Below, in pieces: positions 6,096 through 12,768 of a DNA stretch of 13,561 nucleotides (position 1 is the stretch's first letter; every line of letters begins with the position of its first letter). The notes under the pieces are model-generated. The model was not told the DNA's origin, did not search any database, and saw only the letters and a list, made by a program, of their open reading frames with translations. The position numbers and the translations under genes are program-made. This DNA comes from CAZFAT01 sp964517075. GTDB taxonomy: Bacteria > Acidobacteriota > Vicinamibacteria > Vicinamibacterales > SCN-69-37. Location of the stretch: contig CAZFAT010000375.1 in the NCBI GenBank assembly GCA_964517075.1, positions 1 through 13,561 of the forward strand. The letters are read 5' to 3'.

Positions 6096-7511
6096 ATGCG
6101 GTCCCACATGCCGAACTGCATCAGTCGCAAGGCGTCCCGGTGCGGCCGCGACAGCGGCAGCACGCTACTGACCGCCCTGTTCGCCATTCTGGTCATTGGC
6201 GTACTCGGTCTGAGCCTCACCGGTCTCGGGACCCGATCCATTCGGGCGAGCGTCGATGAACGCGAGGCCGATGACGCCCTGCTGCTGGCTGATGCCGGAC
6301 TCACGCACGCCCGGGCGATCGTGTACAGCATCGGCGTCAGCTCCCCGCAATGGGACAACGTCCTGCAGGCGGGCGACGGTGTGGGATGCACGGGCGACGA
6401 GCTGGCCCAGGTCCCCGTGGGAGCGACCGGTTTCCCGCCGCTCGCCGATCTGATTCCCCAGGCCGGCCGGGCGTTCGGCACCGGTCAGTACCAGCTCTTC
6501 ATCTGCGACGATCACGCCGCCGAGTCCGTCGCCGCCACGCCGAATACGAACCCGAACGATGATGCCAACGGCCGCGTCAAGTTCCGAAGCGTAGGTGTGG
6601 GAACGAACGGGGCGACCGTGACAGTCGAGGCCGTGATCCATCTGGCGGGCATGCCTGCCGTGTTGGTCAACGGCAACTTGCGGGTGAACGGGAACCCCAC
6701 GATCATGGGCGACGCTGGCATCATCCATTCGAACGCCAACCTGCAGATTCCGGGCAATCCGTGCACGGAGCAGTACGCCGCTGCGTCCGGATCGGCGACC
6801 ACCGGCGGCAGTCCCGTGACCGGGCCTGGATGCGGCGGACCTGCCGTCCTGCAGTCCGCACAGCCGCCGGTGCCCGTGCCCGATCTCGATCCGAACTCGT
6901 TCGCGCCGCTGGCGGATTACCGGCTTGGCAACGACGGCCGAGTGCGCAATCAGGCGGGGACCATTCTCGGCACCAACAACTGGAACGACTGGTCCTGGGA
7001 CTCAGGCGGACGCCGCTGGGTGGCGGGCTCGAACATTCCAGCGGGCACGTACTTCGGGGAAGGCAATATCGAAATCTCAGGAAACCCGGGGACGACCGCG
7101 TCGCCCATTCCCCTGACCTTGATCTCCGTCGGCTGGGTCAAGATCGGCGGCAATCCCGTGATGGTGCCTGACCTGTCAGGGCCGCCGGCGTTCTCAGTCC
7201 TCGCCGGAATGGACATCGAGATCAGCGGCAACGCGTCCAATCCGTTCCTGGGGATTTTCTATGCCCGCCACCAGGCCAAGTTCAACGGCAATCCAGTCAT
7301 CCAGGGGCAGCTCATTGTCGGCATGTTCGGGGATACGCCGTATCCCGCGGGCGGCACCAATCTCGTCCCCTTGCTGTCGGGCGCCTACATGGAAATCAGT
7401 GGCAACCCGTCCATCACCTACAACGGGGGGACCGGCCTGCGCAATGCCACGATGACGTCCTGGCGGGAATGCCGGCAGAACATCGCCGGCGCGCCGTGCG
7501 GTCCCTCGTAG
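6096..7511 (+). CDS. PilX-like large minor pilin with repeat-rich exposed domain (operon B)
   Basis: Predicted 471 residues from ATG at 6096, which has GGGAG seven bases upstream. The 21-residue basic leader ends in Gly before STLLTALFAILVIGVLGLSL. Position +5 is Thr, not Glu, as in the paralogue (Val), which fits a tip-most PilX/GspK-type subunit. LLADAGLTHAR (64-73) belongs to the PilX-type N-terminal region. Residues about 188-445 carry recurring short strands built on an ISGNP theme (RVNGNPTIMGD, QIPGNP, EISGNPG, KIGGNPVM, EISGNAS, KFNGNPVIQG, EISGNPSI), suggestive of a right-handed beta-helix. Mature cysteines 98, 137, 223, 246, 459 and 468 correspond one to one with the minus-strand paralogue, allowing up to three disulphides. 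Both end SWRECR plus PCGP. Last gene of operon B. Exposed tip or adhesive role is inferred. Confidence 0.85.
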   Translation: MRSHMPNCISRKASRCGRDSGSTLLTALFAILVIGVLGLSLTGLGTRSIRASVDEREADDALLLADAGLTHARAIVYSIGVSSPQWDNVLQAGDGVGCTGDELAQVPVGATGFPPLADLIPQAGRAFGTGQYQLFICDDHAAESVAATPNTNPNDDANGRVKFRSVGVGTNGATVTVEAVIHLAGMPAVLVNGNLRVNGNPTIMGDAGIIHSNANLQIPGNPCTEQYAAASGSATTGGSPVTGPGCGGPAVLQSAQPPVPVPDLDPNSFAPLADYRLGNDGRVRNQAGTILGTNNWNDWSWDSGGRRWVAGSNIPAGTYFGEGNIEISGNPGTTASPIPLTLISVGWVKIGGNPVMVPDLSGPPAFSVLAGMDIEISGNASNPFLGIFYARHQAKFNGNPVIQGQLIVGMFGDTPYPAGGTNLVPLLSGAYMEISGNPSITYNGGTGLRNATMTSWRECRQNIAGAPCGPS

Positions 7512-7619
7512 ACCTGAGGTGTCTCGGGTTCCCTGACGGGCACGGCCCGGCCGACTCGTCACCGTAATCTGCACGCGAAGCAAGTCGTCGCCCGGTGGGC
7601 CTGTGCTACTACTTATGCC

Positions 7620-8024
7620 GTGCCCGCCGACCTGCCGCCCGACCAGTCGCGTGCGCTCGCGGGCGTCATGCTGCAGCTGCACGGGTATTTCCGGACGCGG
7701 CACGGGCGGCCCCCGCTGCCCACGGCCTGGACCCTCCTTGATCATCTGGAAGGCCTCCGCGGCCGGGCGCTGCTGACCGATCCGGCGATCCTCGGTTCGG
7801 GACGGGGCGCCGTCGGCGCCCTCCTCACCCGCGTGCGCACCCTGTGCTGGCACGCGCTCAAGCCCCTTTTCTTCCGGCAATCCGAGGTCAACCGCGACGT
7901 CCTGCTGGCGCTGGAGGCCCTGGCCCGCGATCACGAACACACCTTGCACGTCCATCGCGCGTTGTCGGCCCGCATCGCGGATCTCGAGGACACGGTGGCC
8001 CGGCGTCGCCGGCACGACGGATGA
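7620..8024 (+). CDS. Small helical protein coupled to a glycosyltransferase
   Basis: Predicted 134 residues from GTG at 7620; no clear ribosome site is visible, and an ATG at 7668 would be an alternative start. I cannot assign a family with confidence. The C-terminal two-thirds is helical: a basic, aromatic stretch LTRVRTLCWHALKPLFF (69-85), then RQSEVNRDVLLALEALARDH and a likely coiled coil ending ARIADLEDTVARRRR. This resembles, from memory, helical modules with a tryptophan and a (Q)xxxFN/VN pattern that precede methyltransferase or glycosyltransferase domains in polysaccharide clusters; here no catalytic domain follows in the same frame. Its TGA overlaps the glycosyltransferase ATG (ATGA at 8021-8024), so the two are translationally coupled and probably act together, perhaps by bringing the enzyme to the membrane. 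Confidence 0.7.
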   Translation: MPADLPPDQSRALAGVMLQLHGYFRTRHGRPPLPTAWTLLDHLEGLRGRALLTDPAILGSGRGAVGALLTRVRTLCWHALKPLFFRQSEVNRDVLLALEALARDHEHTLHVHRALSARIADLEDTVARRRRHDG

Positions 8025-9271
8025 CGCTCGCCATCGTCAAGCCGGACCACGGCGTGGCCGGTGGATTCGAGACCGTCGTGAAGCGCGTAGCGGCCGGTCT
8101 GCGCGCGCGCGGCCACACGGTCGATCTCGTGCTGGTGAAAGCCACCACCGACGCCGTCAGCCATCTGCCGGGGCCGGTCACCGCAACCCAGCTCGCGCTG
8201 TTCCGCGACTTCTTCCTGCACCTCGATCGTCTCCTGCAATTCGAGGCGCTCGATCTGTCCCGCTACGATGCCGTGGTCTGTACGCAGCCGGGCTCCTACG
8301 CCGTCCGGCACCCGCGCAAGGTCGTGCTGTTCTACCATCACCTTCGCTCCTTCTACGACCTGCAGGAGGCGATCGAAAGCGCTCGGCGCCACGACGTCGC
8401 GCTCCATCAGTTGGCGGCGTTCATCGTGCGCGACATCGACGGGTTCTATCTCACCGGCGACGTCCCAATCCTGGCCGGGAGTCGGCGGGTGAAGCAGCGG
8501 CTGGCGGACCACAACGGGCTGCACGACAACGTCACCGTCTTCGACGCCGGCATAGACGAGGCCTTCCTCACCTGCGATCGGCCTCTGACGTTCGAATCAC
8601 CGCTCTCGGTCGGCCGGCACGAGTTTCCCAAGCGCACGGAGTTGTTCCTCCACGCCATGCATCACGTCGAGGGACTGACCGGCCGAATCGTCGGGGAGGG
8701 CAGCTATACCGACCGGTTGAAAGCGCTCGACGCGTGGCTCGGGAACCGGCATCGCGATCCTGACCGACACGCGCCGTCGACGTCGTCAGGCTGCCAGGTC
8801 GACGATGACCGGTTGTGGCGCGACGAGGCCCTGCACCTGTCGTGGGAGGAGCTTCGCGAGGCTGAGGCCGCCGTCGGCCGCGGCACGGCGCCCGTCGTAC
8901 GCTTTCTTGGGCGCGTCGCACCGGACCAGCTTCTCGCCGAGTACGCCGCGGCGCTCTGCGTCGTGTGTCCGGCCTTTGACGAAGACTTCGGACTGACCTG
9001 TCTCGAGGCGATGGCGTGTGGCAAGCCCGTTGTGGCCTGCCGCGACGGCGGCGGCTACGTGGAGCTGATTGAAGACGGCGTCGATGGCTTCCTCGTCGAG
9101 CCGACCGGTCCGGCGATAGCCGCGTCGATCGATCGGCTGCGCAATGTCGATCTGGCGCGAGCCATGGGTGCGCGCGGGCGTGAAAAAGCGCGGGCGTTCA
9201 CCTGGTCGCGGGCGATCGATCAGGTGGAAGCCGCCCTCGCACGCGTCACACTGCGTCGGACGCCGACGTGA
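8021..9271 (+). CDS. GT4-type (GT-B fold) glycosyltransferase
   Basis: Predicted 416 residues. ATG at 8021 is chosen because it overlaps the upstream stop (ATGA) and places MTLAIVKPDHGVAGGFETVVKR at the N-terminus, the usual opening strand and glycine loop of GT4 enzymes. The C-terminal domain has RFLGRVAPDQLLAEYAAA, then EDFGLTCLE (321-329), the E-x7-E motif that binds the nucleotide-sugar donor, followed by AMACGKPVV and GGYVELIEDGVDGFLVEP. It is expected to transfer a sugar from an activated donor on the cytoplasmic side during glycan, O-antigen or glycoprotein synthesis. Donor and acceptor are not predictable. A charged, poorly conserved insertion (about 243-290) between the two Rossmann domains includes PSTSSG (252-257). 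Its 3' end overlaps the convergent pmbA gene by 26 bases. Confidence 0.9.
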   Translation: MTLAIVKPDHGVAGGFETVVKRVAAGLRARGHTVDLVLVKATTDAVSHLPGPVTATQLALFRDFFLHLDRLLQFEALDLSRYDAVVCTQPGSYAVRHPRKVVLFYHHLRSFYDLQEAIESARRHDVALHQLAAFIVRDIDGFYLTGDVPILAGSRRVKQRLADHNGLHDNVTVFDAGIDEAFLTCDRPLTFESPLSVGRHEFPKRTELFLHAMHHVEGLTGRIVGEGSYTDRLKALDAWLGNRHRDPDRHAPSTSSGCQVDDDRLWRDEALHLSWEELREAEAAVGRGTAPVVRFLGRVAPDQLLAEYAAALCVVCPAFDEDFGLTCLEAMACGKPVVACRDGGGYVELIEDGVDGFLVEPTGPAIAASIDRLRNVDLARAMGARGREKARAFTWSRAIDQVEAALARVTLRRTPT

Positions 9272-10589
9272 AATGGAAGGCCTTCAGCCGGAGTGCTGGT
9301 ACCAGCATCGCTCCGGAGCCCTGCTGTTCTGACGAGCCCACACGTTCAGACGGCCCAACCGCCTCGACGTTCCCCGGCGCCAGCATCTCGAGCAGACTCT
9401 GATTGAAGCGGAAGTTCCTGACGGGGTACTGCATCTTCCCGTTTTCGATCAGCCACACCCCGTCGCGGGTGAGGCCGGTGTAAGCCGCCGTCCTCGGATC
9501 CACGGACCGGATGTACCAGAAGCGCCCGACGAGGAGCGCGCGAGGCGTCGTGCGAATCATCTCGTCGAGGCTGACCGGCGGGGCGCTCGACGTCATGATG
9601 CGATTGACCAGGCCAAGGGTCGGCGCGACGCCCTTCGTCTTTGCCCAGAATCGCGAGTACGTCAGCTGTTCGAGCACGCCGTGGCGCACGGCGTGTACGA
9701 CGGCCGCCGGCAGGCCGGAGCCAGTGAATGGGGCGCCGGGCAGATCGGGATGCCACGGGTCGCTCAGGATGTTGAGGCGCTCATCGAAGACGCGGGTGCC
9801 GACGCGGGTCTTGCCGCCGGGCGCCGAGAACGCGCTCCGCCCTTCGTCGGCCGATCGCGCGTCGAAGTTCAGGCCGCCCGCCAGATCGGCGACGGCCTGC
9901 GCCTCCAGAATCACCGGATACGCACCGGGCGGCAGCGTGCGCGCGTCGCGGGATTCCACCGCCCGACGCACGGCCTCGCGCGCGACGCGGGCCGTGTCGA
10001 GCCGGTTGACGTCCACATGGCTGCGCAGGAAATAGCCCGACCCGCCCCCTTCCCCGGTGCGCGCCGTCATGCCGAGGCTGGCGAGCGTGCTCCGCGTGTA
10101 GCGGAAGTTACCGTGCTTCGTGGCGTTCGCGCCCGCCACCGCCTCGGTCTGATAGAACCCCGCCGCCGTCACTCGTGCGCGGTCCGCCTCGGCAAGGGCG
10201 TCGTGAATCTGCCGGGCGCGAAGGTCGAGCGGTAGCGCGGCCGTCGCCTCCACGAAGCGCGACGACGGACGATAGGTCTCTGGTCCCAGGGTCGGGAGGT
10301 ATTCCCGATCGACCGGGGAAATGCGGGCCAGGGCCTCGGCCTGCGCCACGGTTTCGGCGAGCGCGCGATCGCCCAGGTCGCTCGTCGAGGCGCTGGCGCG
10401 CTTGCCGTCGACCCACACCGTGATGCCCGCGGAGACCGTCTCGCTGTGCGCGCTGGTCTGGAACGCGTTGGCCGCGAAGCGGGCGTGCGCGTGGATGCGG
10501 CTGAAGACCGATACCTCGGCGTCCTGACCGGTGACCAGGCGCAGGAGCCGCTCTGTCAGACGCCGGGCGTCGTCTTCGGTGAACAGCAC
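9246..10589 (-). CDS. pmbA: PmbA/TldE-type subunit of the TldD/TldE metalloprotease
   Basis: Predicted 447 residues, close to the usual 440-450 of PmbA/TldE. It starts with GTG at 10589, one base after the tldD stop, with GGAG five bases upstream; the pair is a coupled operon. Family features include the N-terminal alpha/beta domain (AEVSVFSRIHAHARFAANAF), GSGYFLRSHVDVNRLD, PGAYPVILEAQAVADL, and the C-terminal beta-rich part with LTRDGVWLIENGKMQYPVRNFRFNQSL. There is no HExxxH motif, as expected for the non-catalytic TldE-side subunit. No signal peptide is evident, while the partner TldD has a Tat signal. In E. coli the TldD/TldE heterodimer removes leader residues from peptides such as microcin B17 and degrades CcdA. 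No modified-peptide genes are near, so the substrate here is unknown. Confidence 0.9.
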   Translation of the reverse strand: MLFTEDDARRLTERLLRLVTGQDAEVSVFSRIHAHARFAANAFQTSAHSETVSAGITVWVDGKRASASTSDLGDRALAETVAQAEALARISPVDREYLPTLGPETYRPSSRFVEATAALPLDLRARQIHDALAEADRARVTAAGFYQTEAVAGANATKHGNFRYTRSTLASLGMTARTGEGGGSGYFLRSHVDVNRLDTARVAREAVRRAVESRDARTLPPGAYPVILEAQAVADLAGGLNFDARSADEGRSAFSAPGGKTRVGTRVFDERLNILSDPWHPDLPGAPFTGSGLPAAVVHAVRHGVLEQLTYSRFWAKTKGVAPTLGLVNRIMTSSAPPVSLDEMIRTTPRALLVGRFWYIRSVDPRTAAYTGLTRDGVWLIENGKMQYPVRNFRFNQSLLEMLAPGNVEAVGPSERVGSSEQQGSGAMLVPALRLKAFHFTSASDAV

Positions 10590-10590
10590 G

Positions 10591-12171
10591 TCAGCTCCGT
10601 CCGGCTGTGCTGAGGACGCTGATCCGCCGGAAGCGCGCGACCGGACTGCCGTGGCTGACGAGGCTGATCTGCTGCGGTTCGCCCTTCCCGTCGTTGAACG
10701 CGCCGTTCAGCTCGTAGGTGTTCGGGCCGCCCAGGCCATCGCACGATCCCCAGAAGTCGGTCGTGCGCGACTGGTAGGCGACATCGCGGAGCATGGCGCC
10801 GACGCGGCCATTGCGAATCTCCCGGAACGTCTGGCCACCGAACTGGAAGTTGTAGCGCTGCTGATCGATCGAGAAGCTGCCATTGCCCATGATCAGAATG
10901 CCTCGATCCACGCCGCTCACCAGGTCGTCGAGCGACACGTCAGCCGCGGCCGGCTGGAGCGAGACGTTCGGCATGCGCGGGAAGGCGACATGCTCCCAGG
11001 ACGACGCGAAGAGACAGCCGTAGGACTGACGGCGACCGATCCGGGGCGCGAGGTCGCGCGTCGTCTGCCAGTCCACGAAGCGCCCATCCTTCACCAAGTA
11101 CCAGCGCTGCGCCGCCACGCCTTCGTCGTCATAGCCCACCGTGGCGAGACCCTGCGGCTGCGTCCGGTCGGCCACCAGGTTGACGATGGGGGAGCCGAAC
11201 GTCAGCTTCCCGGTCTGGTCGGGCGTCAGGAAGCTGGTGCCGGCGAAATTGGCCTCCCACCCCAGGGCGCGATCGAGTTCGGTGGAGTGGCCGACGGACT
11301 CGTGAATCGTGAGCCAGAGGTTGCTCGGATGAATGACCAGGTCGTACGTTCCTGGCTCGACGGTGGGCGCCTGAAGCTTCTGCACGACTTCCTGACCGGC
11401 CTGGCGCGCTTCGGCGAGCCACAGATACTCATCGATGTATTCATACCCGCGCGTCTGCGGGCCGGCCAGTGAGGCGCGGGTCTGGAAGCCGCCGGTCTTG
11501 CCGTCGATCGCGGTCACGGTGAAGGAAGGCTGACCGCGGATGAGGTACTGCTCGATGCGCGACCCATCGGACGTCGCGAGGAATTTCTGCTCGTTCAGCC
11601 AGAGCATGGCCGAGGTGACGAACCCGACGCCCTTTTCCTCCATCGCGGCCGCGTTGAGCGTCAGCAGGAACTCGATCTTGGTGTCGATCGGCACCTCGAA
11701 GGGGTCCTTCGTGAAGGCGCTCTTCCACGTCGCGGTGACGGCTGGCGCCGGCGCGAGGGTGACGCGTGTCCGCTGATGGCGCGCGTTGGCGCGGGCGATG
11801 TCCGCGGCGATGTCCGTGATGCGCTGGACTTCAGGAATCGTCAGGACCGGACTGGCCGCGAACCCCCACGTGCCGTCCACGAGGACGCGCACGCCGAATC
11901 CCACGCTTTGGGTGCGGACCGCGGTCTGCACCTGCTGCTCGCGCACGCGCACCTGCTCGTCCCGGTAGCGGGCGATCCGGATGTCGGCGTAGGTGGCGCC
12001 CCGCCGCTTCGCGGTCGCCAGCGCCGCGTCGGCCAGGTCGTGCCGGGCGATGTCGAGCGCATCGCTCTGCGCCAGTTCCAGGTCCAGCGCCCAGGGCGCG
12101 AGCGTGGCGCCACCGGCGACACCGGCGGCAGCCTTCAGAAAGTCGCGGCGGGAGCGGGACGTGCGGATCAT
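10591..12171 (-). CDS. tldD: TldD-type metalloprotease with Tat signal
   Basis: Predicted 526 residues against about 480 for E. coli TldD; the excess is mostly an N-terminal export signal. SRRDFLK (residues 7-13) is a near-perfect twin-arginine motif, followed by the hydrophobic AAAGVAGGATLAPWAL. The zinc site HESVGH (His290, Glu291, His295) is intact, and Cys477 in GSCDGLGG lies where the family's third metal ligand is expected. The C-terminal ISLVSHGSPVARFRRI fits the family. The protein should cleave unstructured peptides inside a closed chamber formed with TldE. Start ATG at 12171; no strong ribosome site is visible. First gene of the tldD-pmbA operon, divergent from the thioredoxin gene. 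The Tat signal is unlike cytoplasmic E. coli TldD and implies periplasmic action. Confidence 0.92.
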   Translation of the reverse strand: MIRTSRSRRDFLKAAAGVAGGATLAPWALDLELAQSDALDIARHDLADAALATAKRRGATYADIRIARYRDEQVRVREQQVQTAVRTQSVGFGVRVLVDGTWGFAASPVLTIPEVQRITDIAADIARANARHQRTRVTLAPAPAVTATWKSAFTKDPFEVPIDTKIEFLLTLNAAAMEEKGVGFVTSAMLWLNEQKFLATSDGSRIEQYLIRGQPSFTVTAIDGKTGGFQTRASLAGPQTRGYEYIDEYLWLAEARQAGQEVVQKLQAPTVEPGTYDLVIHPSNLWLTIHESVGHSTELDRALGWEANFAGTSFLTPDQTGKLTFGSPIVNLVADRTQPQGLATVGYDDEGVAAQRWYLVKDGRFVDWQTTRDLAPRIGRRQSYGCLFASSWEHVAFPRMPNVSLQPAAADVSLDDLVSGVDRGILIMGNGSFSIDQQRYNFQFGGQTFREIRNGRVGAMLRDVAYQSRTTDFWGSCDGLGGPNTYELNGAFNDGKGEPQQISLVSHGSPVARFRRISVLSTAGRS

Positions 12172-12288
12172 GGGCTGAAACCGACAGCACTCTGGCAGAC
12201 GAGGCTGGTCCTCCCCTCGGGGCCCTCACGCTGGCAGTCGCTGGAGGGGGCATTGTCGTTCGACGCCGGGCAAAAGACAATGTGGTTC
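12172..12288. promoter_or_regulatory. Divergent tldD/thioredoxin intergenic region
   Basis: This short region must hold the promoters of both genes. A weak sigma-70-like pair for the thioredoxin gene is TTGTCG (12253-12258) and GACAAT (12276-12281), 17 bases apart and each matching four of six consensus bases. If real, transcription would begin at about the ATG at 12289. No convincing pair is visible for tldD. Confidence 0.25.
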
Positions 12289-12714
12289 ATGATTCGCGCC
12301 TGTCCATCCTGTGGTCAGAAGAACCGCATCGGCGCCGTGCATCTCGCGTCGACGACGCGCTGCGGCAAGTGCAAGACGTCCATCGGTCCCATTGCGGAAC
12401 CTGTCGCCGCCGACGTGGAGCTCTTCGAAGATGTCCGGCGGAACGCGACCGTGCCCGTCCTCGTGGATTTCTGGGCGGCGTGGTGCGGACCCTGCCGCGC
12501 CGCGGCCCCCGAGGTCGCGCGCGTGGCCGCGTCCATGGCCGGCCGCGCCCTCGTGCTCAAGGTCGACACGGACCGGCACCCTGAGCTCGCCAGCCAGTAC
12601 GGCGTTCAGGGCATCCCGAACTTCCTCGTCCTCAAGGGCGGTCTCATCATCCACCAGCACGCCGGCGTCGTCGGCCACGCCACGATGGAAGGTTGGTTGA
12701 GCAGGGCGGGATAG
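12289..12714 (+). CDS. trxC: Thioredoxin with N-terminal zinc ribbon (TrxC type)
   Basis: Predicted 141 residues, the size of E. coli thioredoxin 2 (139). CPSC (5-8) and CGKC (25-28) form the N-terminal zinc ribbon that marks TrxC. The thioredoxin fold follows with VPVLVDFWAAWCGPC; the active site is Cys66 and Cys69. The cis-proline is in GIPNF (Pro110). It reduces protein disulphides in the cytoplasm and is kept reduced by thioredoxin reductase. An in-frame ATG at 12280 would add three residues (MWF). I favour 12289 because it matches TrxC N-termini, where the first CxxC lies a few residues in. Neither start has a good ribosome site, and the gene might be leaderless. The intact active site and both zinc pairs make the family call firm. 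Confidence 0.92.
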   Translation: MIRACPSCGQKNRIGAVHLASTTRCGKCKTSIGPIAEPVAADVELFEDVRRNATVPVLVDFWAAWCGPCRAAAPEVARVAASMAGRALVLKVDTDRHPELASQYGVQGIPNFLVLKGGLIIHQHAGVVGHATMEGWLSRAG

Positions 12715-12768
12715 GGCAGGGTACGAGGGTACGAGGTGAGTAGGTGTACCATCCGCCCCGGAGGCCTC

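Noticed and set aside
5361..6107. 248-codon minus-strand frame opposite the pilV/pilW-like genes
   Set aside because: Arg/His/Val/Gly-rich translation without domains; the opposite strand has prepilin signals, ribosome sites and homology to the mirrored operon.
6660..7440. Recurrent GGCAAC/GGGAAC-CC strings considered as a DNA repeat or CRISPR array
   Set aside because: The spacing is irregular and the similarity follows the protein motif NGNP/SGNP in the pilX-like frame; this is a coding repeat, not an array.
1269..7511. Type II secretion pseudopilin operon (gspH-I-J-K) as an alternative reading
   Set aside because: The order resembles gspH-I-J-K, but there is no gspG or other secretion gene nearby, and the last proteins match the PilX type with a repeat-rich domain more than GspK. 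The possibility is not fully excluded.
10531..11472. 313-codon open frame on the plus strand opposite tldD
   Set aside because: It is antisense to a gene with intact HESVGH and Tat motifs; its composition is Arg/Ala/Val-rich without recognisable motifs, as expected for a shadow frame in GC-rich DNA.
11776..12279. Upstream extension of the thioredoxin frame by about 170 codons
   Set aside because: It is antisense to the start of tldD and has shadow-frame composition; the zinc ribbon at 12289 onward is the natural N-terminus.
12715..12750. Short tandem GGGTACGA repeat after the thioredoxin gene
   Set aside because: Only two copies in a brief spacer; too little to support a functional claim.
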